DNA of 64,000 nt. Source: Vagococcus silagei. Lineage in GTDB: Bacteria > Bacillota > Bacilli > Lactobacillales > Vagococcaceae. A program made the translations under genes and the position numbers. Location of the stretch: the NCBI RefSeq assembly GCF_004795745.1, contig NZ_SDGV01000017.1, forward strand, positions 62,001-126,000, written 5' to 3'. Of this stretch, positions 19,260 to 29,241 are shown in pieces (the first letter of the stretch is position 1; every line of letters begins with the position of its first letter). Under the pieces are notes generated by a model. The model was given only the letters and a program-made list of their open reading frames with translations, did not search any database and was not told where the DNA came from.

Positions 19260-19997
19260 TTACTTTTGCCAATATATCGTGGCTTCACAAGATAATTGAT
19301 CCTGACTATTAACTTGATGTTTAGTTGCTAAAAATTCAACTTCTTCGACTAGTTCATATTCACTCACAACCATTTCACCATAACGGACTTCCTTATTGAA
19401 GTTTAAAACAATCTTTTCCGGAACGTGTTCCTCTAAGAATGATCGATCCAATACATCAAAAAGCCAACTAAAGTACACAGCATTATTTACATGTTGATTT
19501 GCATCTAAATCATAGAAACGTACCCGATAATCTTTGCTTTCTGTTGCTTTTTCAAATGGCAACAATGGTGTTGGGCGTTTGATTTTCTTAATTTTTTCCG
19601 ATTCAAACGGTGCGAGAACTTCATCTCTCACACTTGCTATTTTTCTTGTTTCAAAGTCCATTAACGCAAAGACGGACTCAATGAAGACACATTCAGCACC
19701 CGACTCATCAAAAATCCAAAAATTTCGATAACAGAAAAATTTATTATAGCTTTCAGCTTCTGTTTGAACAGTCACGGTTTCACCCTGTTCAGGCAAACGG
19801 GAAATCGTGATTTCATAATGGGTAATAATCCAACCTAAACCTAATTTCTCAACATCTTCTTCACTAACACCCAATTGTTCACTTTGAACAGTCGAACACG
19901 ATACTGCTAATTTGATTAATGTTGGAATTGTTAAACGTCTTTTTGCATCACACTCATAAAATGGAATTGTGTGAGTTTCTCTAAATTTTTTTCCCAT
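19260..19997 (-). CDS. Acyl-ACP thioesterase
   Basis: A double hot-dog thioesterase of 245 aa (Acyl-ACP_TE family) that releases free fatty acids from acyl carrier protein. It starts with FRETHTIPFYECDAKRRLTI (about residues 4-23). It contains the paired-domain motif YDLDANQHVNNAVYFSWLFD (about 155-174), whose Asp, Asn and His match the family catalytic residues. The frame opens at a TTG (20018), but AAGGAGG places the start at ATG 19997. It lies just upstream of the aminotransferase gene, with a promoter TATACT and no strong -35. Confidence 0.85.
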   Translation of the reverse strand: MGKKFRETHTIPFYECDAKRRLTIPTLIKLAVSCSTVQSEQLGVSEEDVEKLGLGWIITHYEITISRLPEQGETVTVQTEAESYNKFFCYRNFWIFDESGAECVFIESVFALMDFETRKIASVRDEVLAPFESEKIKKIKRPTPLLPFEKATESKDYRVRFYDLDANQHVNNAVYFSWLFDVLDRSFLEEHVPEKIVLNFNKEVRYGEMVVSEYELVEEVEFLATKHQVNSQDQLSCEATIYWQK

Positions 19998-20110
19998 AAA
20001 AAATACGGCCTCCTTCAATACTGCTTTTTAAAGTATAGCACATTTTTTTTTCGCATTTACAACATAACAAGGTTAAATAATATAGTTTTTATTACTTTAA
20101 TCTGAATCAA

Positions 20111-20139
20111 TTGATTTATCAAGCGTTTAAAAGTAGAAT
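20111..20139 (+). promoter_or_regulatory. Promoter of zwf
   Basis: TTGATT (20111-20116), a 17-base spacer and TAGAAT (20134-20139), about 50 bases before the start. Confidence 0.6.
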
Positions 20140-20190
20140 AGAGTCTATTGGGATTACCCCTATGATTAAATTTAGAAAGTTGGTAACGTT

Positions 20191-21678
20191 ATGACGCACG
20201 AAAATCATGCTCTTTTTATCATCTTCGGAGCAACTGGTGATTTAGCGAAGAGAAAACTATATCCTTCACTTTTTCGTCTCTATCGAAAAAAGAACATTCA
20301 ATCACACTTTGCTGTTATTGGAACAGCCCGAAGTACTTGGACACACGAACACTTTAGAGAAGTTGTAACTGAATCCATCAATAGTCTTCACCCGACTAAA
20401 CAAGAATTAGATGAATTTATTAATCATTTTTATTATCAAGCACTAAATGTTGCGAATACTGACGAATATGTTTCCATTCAAGAATTGGCTGAGTCCTTAG
20501 ATGAGACTTACCACTTAGAAGGTAATCGTATTTTTTACCTTGCCATGGCACCTCAATTTTTCGGTACCATTTCGCAGCATATTAAATCTGAAGGTATCAT
20601 GTCTGAACATGGCTTTAATCGATTGATCATTGAAAAACCATTTGGTGTTGATCATACTTCAGCTACACAATTAAATGAAGAAATTTCTGCTGTATTTGAT
20701 GAAAAACAAATTTTCAGAATCGATCACTACTTAGGTAAAGAAATGATTCAAAATATTGCAGCAGTTCGCTTCGGTAACAATATTTTCGAATCGCTTTGGA
20801 ATCATGCCTATATCGATAATATTCAAATCACATTAGCCGAAAGCTTAGGCGTTGAAGAACGTGGTGGCTATTATGATAAAAGTGGTGCTCTTAAAGATAT
20901 GGTTCAAAACCATATTTTACAAATTGTTGCCTTACTCGCAATGGAACCACCAACTGTTTTTACTGACGAAGCAATTCGAACTGAAAAAATAAATGCACTA
21001 AAAGCTGTCCGCGTCTACAATTCTGATGAAGTCAAAAAATCTTTTGTACGTGGCCAATATTCTTCTAGCGACCATCACTTAGCTTATCGTGAAGAAGCAG
21101 GTGTTGATCCAGATTCTAATACCGAAACTTTTGTGGCTGGTAAATTTTTAATTGATAATTTCCGTTGGACCGGCGTACCATTCTATGTCCGAACTGGTAA
21201 AAATATGACAGAAAAAGGAACACGTATTAATATTGTCTTTAAATCAACACCAATCAATATTTTCCGTTCAATTGATACACCAATATGTCAAACACAAAAA
21301 CTACCAGAAAACGTCTTAACCATTTACATACAACCCACTGAAGGTTTTTCATTAACTTTAAATGGTAAAAAAATTGGAACAGGATTTGATATTGATCCGA
21401 CTAAACTTGTCTTTAGACAATCTGTTGAAAATCTTGAAAACACACCCGAAGCCTATGAAAAATTATTACTTGACTGTCTGAATGGTGATGCGACAAACTT
21501 CACTCATTGGGACGAAGTTGAGCAATCATGGAAAGTCGTTGACGTGATTCGTCATACTTGGGATGATGAGACAGTTGATTTTCCAAACTATCTTCCAGGT
21601 TCGATGGGACCTAAAGAAGCCTTCGATCTTTTAGAAAAAGACAACCGTTCATGGGTTTGGGAACCAAACAAAAATTAA
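20191..21678 (+). CDS. zwf: Glucose-6-phosphate 1-dehydrogenase
   Basis: The first enzyme of the oxidative pentose phosphate pathway: it oxidises glucose 6-phosphate with NADP+ to 6-phosphogluconolactone. The nucleotide site is IIFGATGDLAKRKLYPSLF (about residues 10-28), then EKPFG, and the catalytic signature FRIDHYLGKE (about 172-181). At 495 aa it has normal length. The ATG at 20191 has only a weak AGAAAG ribosome-binding site. It is monocistronic, with a promoter and a shared terminator. Confidence 0.96.
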   Translation: MTHENHALFIIFGATGDLAKRKLYPSLFRLYRKKNIQSHFAVIGTARSTWTHEHFREVVTESINSLHPTKQELDEFINHFYYQALNVANTDEYVSIQELAESLDETYHLEGNRIFYLAMAPQFFGTISQHIKSEGIMSEHGFNRLIIEKPFGVDHTSATQLNEEISAVFDEKQIFRIDHYLGKEMIQNIAAVRFGNNIFESLWNHAYIDNIQITLAESLGVEERGGYYDKSGALKDMVQNHILQIVALLAMEPPTVFTDEAIRTEKINALKAVRVYNSDEVKKSFVRGQYSSSDHHLAYREEAGVDPDSNTETFVAGKFLIDNFRWTGVPFYVRTGKNMTEKGTRINIVFKSTPINIFRSIDTPICQTQKLPENVLTIYIQPTEGFSLTLNGKKIGTGFDIDPTKLVFRQSVENLENTPEAYEKLLLDCLNGDATNFTHWDEVEQSWKVVDVIRHTWDDETVDFPNYLPGSMGPKEAFDLLEKDNRSWVWEPNKN

Positions 21679-21732
21679 AAAAAGTGTTGTGAGAATAGCT
21701 TTTGTAGCTCTACTCACAACACTTTTATTTTG
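21678..21732. terminator. Bidirectional terminator between zwf and ileS
   Basis: A perfect 14-bp stem (21680-21693 with 21713-21726, AAAAGTGTTGTGAG) has A/T tracts on both sides. Confidence 0.9.
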
Positions 21733-21734
21733 TT

Positions 21735-24521
21735 TTATTCTAAGCCATCTTCTAAAGCTTCAGGGTAGAATTCTTCAACGATTGATGTACAGCGTCCGCA
21801 AAGTGTTGGTAATTTTTCATTTTGACCAACATCTTTCTTAACAGCACGACATCTTTGACATGTTTCGCCTTCTGCTTTTTCAACTAAAACAGCAACATCA
21901 TCAAACTTAACTAAACCAGCTGGTTCTGCTGTTAATTCAGACTGAATCTCAACCTCTGAAACAATTAAGATTTGTGCTAAGTTAACATTTAATGCAGTTA
22001 ACAATGTTTTAATCACTTCATTTGGATAAAGTGTTACTTTAGCTTCAAATGATTTTCCGATTAGTTTTTCTGCTCTAGCCATTTCTAATGCCTTAAGTAC
22101 GTTATCTCTAACTGTCATGAATTCTGACCACATATCTAGAATTTCTGCTTCATCACTGAAGTTTTGGTAACCAGGTAATTCAGCAAGTTGCACGTATTCT
22201 TCCTCTTCTGGTAAATAGCTCCAAATTTCTTCGGCAGTATGTGGTAAGATTGGTGTCATTAATTTTGTTAAAGTAACTAAAATATCATAGAAGACTGTTT
22301 GCATTGCACGACGTTCGATATTATTTTCAGATTCAATATACACAACATCTTTGGCAAAATCCAAATAAAATGCTGATAAATCAGACGTACAGAAGTTTAC
22401 AAGATGTTTGTAAACAGTTGAGAATGAATATTTGTCATAACCTAATTCACGAATTGTTTTTACTTCTTGATTCAAACGGATTAACATATATTTATCAACT
22501 GAGCGTAAGTCTTCATAAGCAACACGATTCACTTTTGGATCAAAGTCAGATGTATTTGCTAATAAGAAACGCATTGTATTTCTAATTTTACGATATACTT
22601 CAGAAATTTGTTGTAATGTTCCCATATCAACACGAACATCTGATTCATAATCAACACTGGCAACCCATAATCTTAAGATATCAGCACCCATTTGATTAAT
22701 TACTTTGCTTGGCTCAATAGTATTACCTAGTGATTTACTTTGTTTACGTCCTTGTGGATCCAAAGTGAAACCTTGAGAAATAACAGCTTTATATGGAGAA
22801 ACGCCGTTAATTGCCACACTTGTCGTAATACTAGAGTTAAACCAACCACGATATTGGTCAGATCCTTCTAAGTATAGGTCTGCTGGGAAGCTTAAATAAT
22901 CTCTTCCTTTAAGAACAGCTTCATGTGATGAACCAGAATCAAACCAAACATCCATAATGTCAGTTTCTTTTGTAAATTCACCATTTGGGCTTCCTGGGTG
23001 AGTAAAGCCTTCAGGTAATAAATCTTTAGCTTCTCTTTCAAACCAAACTCTTGAACCATGTTCCGCAAATAATTCAGAAATATGATCTGTAATTTCTTTT
23101 GTTAGAATTGCTTCACCATTTTCTGCATAAAAAATTGGCAAGGGAACACCCCATTGTCTTTGACGTGAGATCACCCAATCACCACGATCACGAATCATAT
23201 TGTAAAGACGTGTTTTACCCCATGGAATAATCCAGTCCACGTTTTCAACTTCAGATAATACGTCAGCACGAATTTCGTCAATTGAAGCAAACCATTGTGG
23301 CGTCGCGCGGTAAATAACTGGTTTTTTAGTTCTCCAATCATGTGGATAACTATGTGTAAAGAAGTCTAATTTTAGTAGCGCTCCTTTTTCTGTTAATAAA
23401 TCAGTGATCATCGGATTTGCTTTATCATAGAAAATACCCTTGAATCCTGGAGCCTCTTCAGTGAAACAACCACGTCCATCTACAGGAGATAACACTTCTA
23501 AACCATTTTTCTTACCAACAATATAGTCATCTTCACCATGTCCAGGAGCTGTATGAACCAAACCAGTACCAGCATCAAGTGTTACATGATCGCCTAATAC
23601 AATACGTGACTCACGTTCGTAGAATGGATGGTGCGCAGTTATACCGTCTAACTCTGATCCTTTAAATGTTGACAGAATCTCAACACTTTCCCAACCAATT
23701 GTTTCAGAAACCATTTCTAAAAGTTCTTTAGCTAAAACAAATTTTTGCTCATCTGCATTAATTAATACATAATCAAAGTCAGCATTAGCAGAAATACCTG
23801 TATTAGCAGGTAACGTCCAAGGTGTTGTTGTCCAAATTACAAAACGAGCGTCTTCCGGCAACTTACCTTTACTATCTTTGACTGTAAAGGCTACAAAAAT
23901 TGAAGGTGATTTAACATCTTTATATTCAATTTCAGCTTCAGCTAAAGATGATTCACTAGATGGTGACCAATAAATTGGTTTTAATCCTTTATATATCAAT
24001 CCACGTTCAGCCATTTTGCCAAACACACGGATTTGAGCAGCTTCATAATCAGGTGTTAAAGTTACATATGGACGTTCCCAATCAGCAGCAACACCAAGAC
24101 GTTTAAAGTCCTCACGTTGTTTGTCAACTTGACTTAGGGCGTATTCTTCACATTTTTTAAGGTAATCAGCACGGCTCATTTCTTTACGTTTGATACCTTT
24201 ATTTGTCAGCACTTGTTCAATCGGCAGTCCGTGAGTATCCCAACCAGGTACATATGGTGATCTAAAACCAGACATTGATTTTGAACGCACAATAATATCT
24301 TTACTGATTTTATTTAAAGAGTGACCTAAATGAATGTTACCATTTGCGTATGGAGGGCCATCATGAAGAATAAACGTTGGTTTACCCTCATTCAATTCTT
24401 GACGACGTTCATAAATATTCTTTTCTTCCCAATCTTTTTGCCATTCGACTTCTTTTACAGGTAAATTCCCACGCATTGGAAATCCTGTCTGACCTAAATG
24501 TAATGTTTCTTTTGTTTTCAT
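21735..24521 (-). CDS. ileS: Isoleucyl-tRNA synthetase
   Basis: A cytosolic class I synthetase that charges tRNA-Ile and edits misactivated valine. HIGH-type motif GNIHLGHS (about residues 59-66), KMSKS-type [10 protein letters not shown] (about 594-603), the editing domain between them ([13 protein letters not shown]) and a C-terminal zinc site CQRC...CGRC are all present. At 928 aa it has the usual bacterial length. It follows divIVA at the end of the division cluster, as in many Bacilli, but is separately controlled by an isoleucine T-box. Confidence 0.97.
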   Translation of the reverse strand: MKTKETLHLGQTGFPMRGNLPVKEVEWQKDWEEKNIYERRQELNEGKPTFILHDGPPYANGNIHLGHSLNKISKDIIVRSKSMSGFRSPYVPGWDTHGLPIEQVLTNKGIKRKEMSRADYLKKCEEYALSQVDKQREDFKRLGVAADWERPYVTLTPDYEAAQIRVFGKMAERGLIYKGLKPIYWSPSSESSLAEAEIEYKDVKSPSIFVAFTVKDSKGKLPEDARFVIWTTTPWTLPANTGISANADFDYVLINADEQKFVLAKELLEMVSETIGWESVEILSTFKGSELDGITAHHPFYERESRIVLGDHVTLDAGTGLVHTAPGHGEDDYIVGKKNGLEVLSPVDGRGCFTEEAPGFKGIFYDKANPMITDLLTEKGALLKLDFFTHSYPHDWRTKKPVIYRATPQWFASIDEIRADVLSEVENVDWIIPWGKTRLYNMIRDRGDWVISRQRQWGVPLPIFYAENGEAILTKEITDHISELFAEHGSRVWFEREAKDLLPEGFTHPGSPNGEFTKETDIMDVWFDSGSSHEAVLKGRDYLSFPADLYLEGSDQYRGWFNSSITTSVAINGVSPYKAVISQGFTLDPQGRKQSKSLGNTIEPSKVINQMGADILRLWVASVDYESDVRVDMGTLQQISEVYRKIRNTMRFLLANTSDFDPKVNRVAYEDLRSVDKYMLIRLNQEVKTIRELGYDKYSFSTVYKHLVNFCTSDLSAFYLDFAKDVVYIESENNIERRAMQTVFYDILVTLTKLMTPILPHTAEEIWSYLPEEEEYVQLAELPGYQNFSDEAEILDMWSEFMTVRDNVLKALEMARAEKLIGKSFEAKVTLYPNEVIKTLLTALNVNLAQILIVSEVEIQSELTAEPAGLVKFDDVAVLVEKAEGETCQRCRAVKKDVGQNEKLPTLCGRCTSIVEEFYPEALEDGLE

Positions 24522-24545
24522 TTAGTCTACCCCTCTCTTTGTTTT

Positions 24546-24786
24546 AAAAAATAAAAAAACTTCACCCCTAATAAGGGACGAAGTTTCGTGTTACCACCCA
24601 AGTTTAAGCAATCAAAACGCATTAATGATTACTCCTCGATATCATGTTAACGGGTGACAACCCGAATTAACTTACTTTTTTCAGTTAATTAATTTTGTAA
24701 ATGATCTAGAAAATATTTTAGAGCATATTAGGTTCTCACTAGCCCTAACTCACTTGGATGAATAAAATATTCTTTTCTGTTTTACA
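24546..24786 (-). promoter_or_regulatory. T-box riboswitch, isoleucine, upstream of ileS
   Basis: On the minus strand the leader begins with stem I. Its base GTAAA (24781-24785) pairs with TTTAC (24697-24701), followed by a GAATATTTTA/TAAAATATTT helix. The distal loop has a GNTG-type sequence (CTAGTGAGAA). The specifier loop reads CTAG-ATC-A, giving an ATC (Ile) specifier at 24703-24705, which fits ileS. Further down are the T-box sequence GGGTGGTAACACG (24587-24599) and a terminator. Uncharged tRNA-Ile should favour antitermination. Its start is only a few bases after the divIVA stop, so a promoter probably lies within the end of divIVA. Confidence 0.92.
24551..24586 (-). terminator. T-box terminator hairpin
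   Basis: AAACTTCGTCCC pairs with GGGGTGAAGTTT (24575-24586 and 24557-24568) and a T-rich run follows. Its 5' arm is adjacent to the T-box sequence, as needed for terminator/antiterminator switching. Confidence 0.88.
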
Positions 24787-24790
24787 ATTT

Positions 24791-25552
24791 TTAGCTTAGA
24801 CGGTTACGTTTTGAACGGCCATCATTATTTAAATTTTTTGGTAATTCACGTGTTTCTTCAGTCACTTCATTTTCATCAGTTTCTACTGCAACAGCTTCTG
24901 TATTGAAGTTTGGCTGTACATCAACCGCAACAGCATTAGATGTTGTTCCACCAGCGTTAGCCGCTTCAACAGCATCAAGTACTTCTTTAAACGCTTGATG
25001 AGTATTATCAACATAGGCGCCAAATGGTTTCAATAATTCATCCCATTCATCACTTTGAACAATTTGCAATTGTGATTCCAATAGAACAGAAAGATTTCTA
25101 TGGAAGACTCTTGTTTTCTTCTTAAGATCATCTGTTTCAACAGCCAATTGACGCGCACGTTCGCTAGAATCGTTAAGGATTTTGTTTGCTTTAGCAGTGG
25201 CTGCTGTAATTAATTCTTCAGACATTTTACTTGCATGAGCTAAAATATCTTCAGATTGAGCTTGTGCTTGTTGAATCGCAAGATCAGATTCTTTTGTAGC
25301 ATTTTCCTTTAATTTATCAGCTGTATCTTGTGCGACAATAATTGATTGATTTAATGAATCTTTAAGATCATCAAAATAGCTTAATTTTTCTTGTGCTTGT
25401 TTGATATCTTTTTCAAGTTCACGATTTTGTTGAAGTATTTTTTCATAATCAAGTGCTAATTGATCTAAGAAATCATCAACTTCGTTGCGGTCGTATCCTT
25501 TGAATTTTGAATTAAATTGTTTGTTGGTAATATCGATTGGTTTTAAACTCAT
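24791..25552 (-). CDS. divIVA: Cell division protein DivIVA
   Basis: A peripheral membrane protein that marks curved membrane at septa and poles. The N-terminal lipid-binding domain is intact (LKPIDITNKQFNSKFKGYDR, NEVDDFLD, residues 3-30). A coiled coil with a phase break follows (about 35-165). The last 80 residues are acidic and low in complexity. At 253 aa it is longer than the B. subtilis protein (164 aa), as is common in enterococci and streptococci. It ends the ylm/division operon, 17 bases after ylmH. Confidence 0.95.
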   Translation of the reverse strand: MSLKPIDITNKQFNSKFKGYDRNEVDDFLDQLALDYEKILQQNRELEKDIKQAQEKLSYFDDLKDSLNQSIIVAQDTADKLKENATKESDLAIQQAQAQSEDILAHASKMSEELITAATAKANKILNDSSERARQLAVETDDLKKKTRVFHRNLSVLLESQLQIVQSDEWDELLKPFGAYVDNTHQAFKEVLDAVEAANAGGTTSNAVAVDVQPNFNTEAVAVETDENEVTEETRELPKNLNNDGRSKRNRLS

Positions 25553-25568
25553 TTTTCCACCTCATAAA

Positions 25569-26351
25569 TTACTTTCTTAAGCATCGTATCGCAATACGAA
25601 TCTTATCTTTTCTTGTTTTTCCTTGAATGTCTTCTAATTGAATTCTACCAAAGCCTCTAACAGAAACAATATCTTTGATATCAGCAACAAGATCTGGTCT
25701 TTCGATTGGTGTCCAATTTAATTGGACTTTACCAGATTCAATTAGTTTTTTAGACCGTTGCCTAGATATATTATATACTGACGATACAAGATTATCAATT
25801 CTTAACGAAGAAATCGTATGGTTTTCCAACATCCAATCTTCAATAGGTTTCATAACATCATTAAGTTCGATTTCTATAAAACGAATGCTAACATTGCTAA
25901 TTTTCTCCGTTTGAATCACAACATAATTGGCAATTGATTTTTTCATAAAAATTTGCCATTTTTCACCATCAGTAATGATATCACCGATACACTCTCTTTT
26001 TATACCTTTGTTAATAATCGTCCCTAAAATTTTGCCATGTGTTAAATCACAAAATTTTGTAGGATAACTAATCTCAAAAATTTTTATTTCGAAGTCCTCA
26101 ATACTTGGCGTGTAGTAGTTTGGATATAGAATAGCACACTTTCTTTCAGACTCTTCAAAGCCTCCATAAAATTGACATTCTATATCTAAATTACCATTCA
26201 CTAAAGACTCCACAATAAATTTTTCGCGAGGATTTAAGAAATCAGTAACAATTGGTGCGTATTGTGCCGTTACTTGATCAATCCAGTCCAAAACAGATTC
26301 GATAAAAGGATGTTCGTCCTTGCGAAAATGTTGATACACATTAGTTTGCAA
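25569..26351 (-). CDS. ylmH: YlmH family RNA-binding protein
   Basis: A 260-aa protein with a C-terminal S4 RNA-binding domain (SSLRIDNLVSSVYNISRQRS, KLIESGKVQLNW, about residues 180-225). The N-terminal region (VYQHFRKDEHPFIESVLDW) is specific to the family. Members have been linked to division and to rescue of stalled 50S subunits. The start codon is TTG at 26351, with AAGGG about 10 bases upstream; a GTG at 26339 is an alternative. It lies between ylmG and divIVA, the conserved order. Confidence 0.9.
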   Translation of the reverse strand: MQTNVYQHFRKDEHPFIESVLDWIDQVTAQYAPIVTDFLNPREKFIVESLVNGNLDIECQFYGGFEESERKCAILYPNYYTPSIEDFEIKIFEISYPTKFCDLTHGKILGTIINKGIKRECIGDIITDGEKWQIFMKKSIANYVVIQTEKISNVSIRFIEIELNDVMKPIEDWMLENHTISSLRIDNLVSSVYNISRQRSKKLIESGKVQLNWTPIERPDLVADIKDIVSVRGFGRIQLEDIQGKTRKDKIRIAIRCLRK

Positions 26352-26377
26352 AAACTCACATCCCTTCTTTATTGTTA

Positions 26378-26647
26378 TTAATATAGCAATCCTATCAAAA
26401 TTTTCGAAATGACTTCACTAAATATGTTTAGTGCAAAAATCGCAACAATTATCGTGAAATCAATTGGACCAAAAGATAAATTCAAGCGATCAAACAGGCT
26501 TAAATACGGTCTCGATAGATTGATAATCCACTCGCCAATTTTTGTTTGGTAAGCGCCAGGAAACCATGATAATAACGCATATGCAATTAAAACAAATGAG
26601 TAAATTCTTACTATGTATAAAAATAAGCTTAAAATGCTAATAATCAA
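26378..26647 (-). CDS. ylmG: YggT family membrane protein
   Basis: An 89-aa protein with two membrane segments (about residues 4-26 and 62-85) and the YGGT-family loop WFPGAYQTKIGEWI...RPYLSLFDRL. Its function is uncertain; the conserved place between sepF and ylmH suggests a role at the division membrane. It starts with TTG at 26647, with AGGAG about 9 bases away. Confidence 0.88.
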   Translation of the reverse strand: MIISILSLFLYIVRIYSFVLIAYALLSWFPGAYQTKIGEWIINLSRPYLSLFDRLNLSFGPIDFTIIVAIFALNIFSEVISKILIGLLY

Positions 26648-26659
26648 GCTATCACTCTC

Positions 26660-27262
26660 CTACATTTCTGCAAAATGTGCCTCAATTAAACTTTTCGCAA
26701 TTGTTGAACTAATCTCAACATTCTTAGGTGTACAAATGAATATTTCTTCCCCAATTCTACGAATATCTCCATCAATGGCATAAACTGCTCCAGTTAAAAA
26801 ATCCACAACACGACGTGCTTGAAATTCTTCCATTGCTGCGAAAGAAAGAATTACAATTTCATTTTTAAACAAACTTTGAGCGATCATACGACATTCACCG
26901 TACTCACTAGGCTCAAATACCGATACTTTTTTATCGACACGTTGGTTATCAGTCATCCTACGATTTGCATTGACATTTGAAGTCGGTTGAACGGGTTGTT
27001 GGTAAGTATTCATGGCAACCACTTTTTTATTTGATGGGACCGGATTAGGCGAAGAAACGTTCATAGCTGTGTTCGTTTGCTTCATCTGATTTCCACTCCT
27101 ATTTTTCTCTGCTCTTTGTTTCGACTTCTTAGTGTCTTGAGTCTTATCAATCTTTGGCTTGACTACAGATTCATTAACAGTTTCTTCCACTTGAGTCTCT
27201 TCGTTTGTTGGATGGCCTAACAAGAAAAATTCAGAGAATGATTTTTTATTAAAATATTTCAA
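26660..27262 (-). CDS. sepF: Cell division protein SepF
   Basis: SepF bundles FtsZ filaments into rings and tethers them to the membrane. Residues 1-12 (KYFNKKSFSEFF) form the amphipathic membrane-binding helix. A long disordered linker rich in Asn, Gln, Lys and Ser follows (about 20-110). The C-terminal SepF domain (about 112-200) contains SVFEPSEYGECR, FAAMEEFQARRVVDFLTGAV and FICTPKNVEI. TTG at 27262 is used, 7 bases from AGGTGG; no early in-frame ATG exists. Confidence 0.93.
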   Translation of the reverse strand: MKYFNKKSFSEFFLLGHPTNEETQVEETVNESVVKPKIDKTQDTKKSKQRAEKNRSGNQMKQTNTAMNVSSPNPVPSNKKVVAMNTYQQPVQPTSNVNANRRMTDNQRVDKKVSVFEPSEYGECRMIAQSLFKNEIVILSFAAMEEFQARRVVDFLTGAVYAIDGDIRRIGEEIFICTPKNVEISSTIAKSLIEAHFAEM

Positions 27263-27280
27263 GTTCTTTCCACCTCTCCA

Positions 27281-27952
27281 CTATTTCTTAAAAAAAGCTG
27301 ACCCTACGCGAACGAAAGTAGCTCCTTCTTCTATCGCAATTTGATAATCTTGACTCATTCCCATACTAAGTTCTTGACACGGAGCATGGTTATAATTTTT
27401 GTTCGCCAAAATTGTTTGCAACCTTTTCAATTCTGAAAAATAAAGACGTAGTTCACCTTCACTAGCTTCAAAAGGAGCCATTGTCATCAAACCTACGACT
27501 TCAATTTTATCAAATTCAATCAATTCAGTTACAAATTTCATCAAATCTTCAGGAGAGACACCTTGTTTGGATGTCTCACCCGAAATATTGACCTGTACAA
27601 AACATTTAATTTTTGTATCAGCTCTTTTTTGTATTTCATGAGCTAATTTTAAACTGTCCAACGCATGAAAATAATCGATTGTGTTGATTACATCCTTAAC
27701 TTTTCGTCTTTGCAAACGGCCAATAAAATGCCATATGATATCAGAGTCTTTAAAGTGAGCTTGCTTTTCAGCAAGGGCATCAACTCTATTCTCCGCAAAT
27801 TGTCGTATCCCTGTTTCAAAAACAGTCTCCATATCTGGAACACCGACACTTTTACTCACACAGATTAAATTAACTTTTTCAATATCGCGTTGCCTTTTTT
27901 GACAGGAAACTTTGATATTTTGACGAATTGTTTCAACATTAGTGTTTATCAT
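27281..27952 (-). CDS. ylmE: YggS/PLPBP family PLP-homeostasis protein
   Basis: A 223-aa alanine-racemase-like barrel that carries pyridoxal phosphate but has no known catalysis; the family balances vitamin B6 and amino acid pools. The cofactor lysine lies in LICVSKSVG (about residues 29-37). WHFIGRLQRRK and the C-terminal LSMGMSQDYQIAIEEGATFV with VRVGS are family signatures. It sits between ftsZ and sepF, where the name ylmE is used. Confidence 0.92.
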   Translation of the reverse strand: MINTNVETIRQNIKVSCQKRQRDIEKVNLICVSKSVGVPDMETVFETGIRQFAENRVDALAEKQAHFKDSDIIWHFIGRLQRRKVKDVINTIDYFHALDSLKLAHEIQKRADTKIKCFVQVNISGETSKQGVSPEDLMKFVTELIEFDKIEVVGLMTMAPFEASEGELRLYFSELKRLQTILANKNYNHAPCQELSMGMSQDYQIAIEEGATFVRVGSAFFKK

Positions 27953-27967
27953 TAGTCAAAAAACCTA

Positions 27968-29218
27968 CTATCTTTTTCTTCTGAAAAATGGAGGAGTACT
28001 TAACTCATCTTCATCTTCTTGAGCTACATTATTGTTTGAAAAATTATCTAAATCTTTTTTTTCTAAAGAATCAAATTGAGTTTCTTCAGGTACAGCTCTT
28101 GTATTTGGCTCACGGCGGATATCCCAATCCCCGAACATTCCATTTTGTTGAGATTCAACTGGTTCACTTACTTCTTGAACCGCTGGTGCTTGACGTGTTG
28201 GACGTTGAACCATTGTTTGTTGTGTCGGTACTTGACGACCAACTTGAGGTCTTTCTTTTTTTCCAGGATCAATGCCAGTTGCGATAACTGTTACGATGAT
28301 TTCATCGTTAAGTTTTTCGTTAACTGATGTTCCTAGAATAATATTCACATCGCCACCTGTAGCATTTGCAACAATCTCTGAAGCATCTTGTGCTTCAAAT
28401 AACGTCATATCTAAGCCACCAGTAATGTTAAGTAACACTTGTTCTGCACCTTCGATTGATGTTTCTAATAATGGAGATGCAATTGCTTTGCGTGTTGCTT
28501 CGATAACACGATCTTCACCATTGGCTACACCAATACCCATTAATGCAGTACCTTGGTCTTGCATTACAGTTTTAACGTCAGCAAAGTCTAAGTTCACATA
28601 ACCTGGAGAAGTAATTAAATCTGAAATTCCTTGAACACCTTGTCTTAAAACATTATCAGCTTCTCTGAAAGCCTCAAGCATTGGTGTTTTCTTATCAACA
28701 ATTTCTAATAAGCGATTGTTTGAAATAATGACTAGAGTATCAACATTTTCTTTTAATCCTGAAACACCTTCAGAAGCAAAACGACTTCTCTTTGGTCCTT
28801 CAAAACTAAATGGACGTGTTACCACACCGACAGTTAACGCTCCTTGTTCTTTTGCAATTCCTGCAACGATTGGTGCTGCACCAGTACCAGTACCGCCACC
28901 CATTCCTGCAGTAATGAAAACTAAATCAGCCCCAGCTAATGCTGCTGCGATTTGTTCTTCGCTTTCTTGAGCAGATTTTTCACCAACTTCTGGTAATGAG
29001 CCTGCACCTAAACCTTTTGTAAATTTAGGTCCTAATTGAATTACTGTTTCAGCTTTTGAATGTTGTAAAGCTTGAACATCAGTGTTAGCAACGATAAATT
29101 CAACGCCTTTAACACCTTCGTCAATCATGCGATTAACGGCATTTCCACCAGCACCACCGACACCAATAACTTTAATAACAGCGCCTGCGTTTACTGTGTT
29201 ATCTAAAGAAAATTCCAT
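27968..29218 (-). CDS. ftsZ: Cell division protein FtsZ
   Basis: The tubulin-like GTPase that polymerises into the Z ring. The nucleotide signature [10 protein letters not shown] is at residues 107-116, with [13 protein letters not shown] near the N terminus and the T7-loop aspartates in [12 protein letters not shown] linker of about 70 residues rich in Gln, Pro and Thr leads to the conserved C-terminal peptide [10 protein letters not shown] that binds FtsA and SepF. It is 416 aa long and 23 bases downstream of ftsA. Confidence 0.98.
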   Translation of the reverse strand: MEFSLDNTVNAGAVIKVIGVGGAGGNAVNRMIDEGVKGVEFIVANTDVQALQHSKAETVIQLGPKFTKGLGAGSLPEVGEKSAQESEEQIAAALAGADLVFITAGMGGGTGTGAAPIVAGIAKEQGALTVGVVTRPFSFEGPKRSRFASEGVSGLKENVDTLVIISNNRLLEIVDKKTPMLEAFREADNVLRQGVQGISDLITSPGYVNLDFADVKTVMQDQGTALMGIGVANGEDRVIEATRKAIASPLLETSIEGAEQVLLNITGGLDMTLFEAQDASEIVANATGGDVNIILGTSVNEKLNDEIIVTVIATGIDPGKKERPQVGRQVPTQQTMVQRPTRQAPAVQEVSEPVESQQNGMFGDWDIRREPNTRAVPEETQFDSLEKKDLDNFSNNNVAQEDEDELSTPPFFRRKR

Positions 29219-29241
29219 TGTTTGTTTCCTCCTAGTTATGT

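Noticed and set aside
27988-28601. Several plus-strand frames of 80-110 codons opposite ftsZ
   Set aside because: They are antisense shadows of ftsZ with no ribosome-binding site or recognisable domain.
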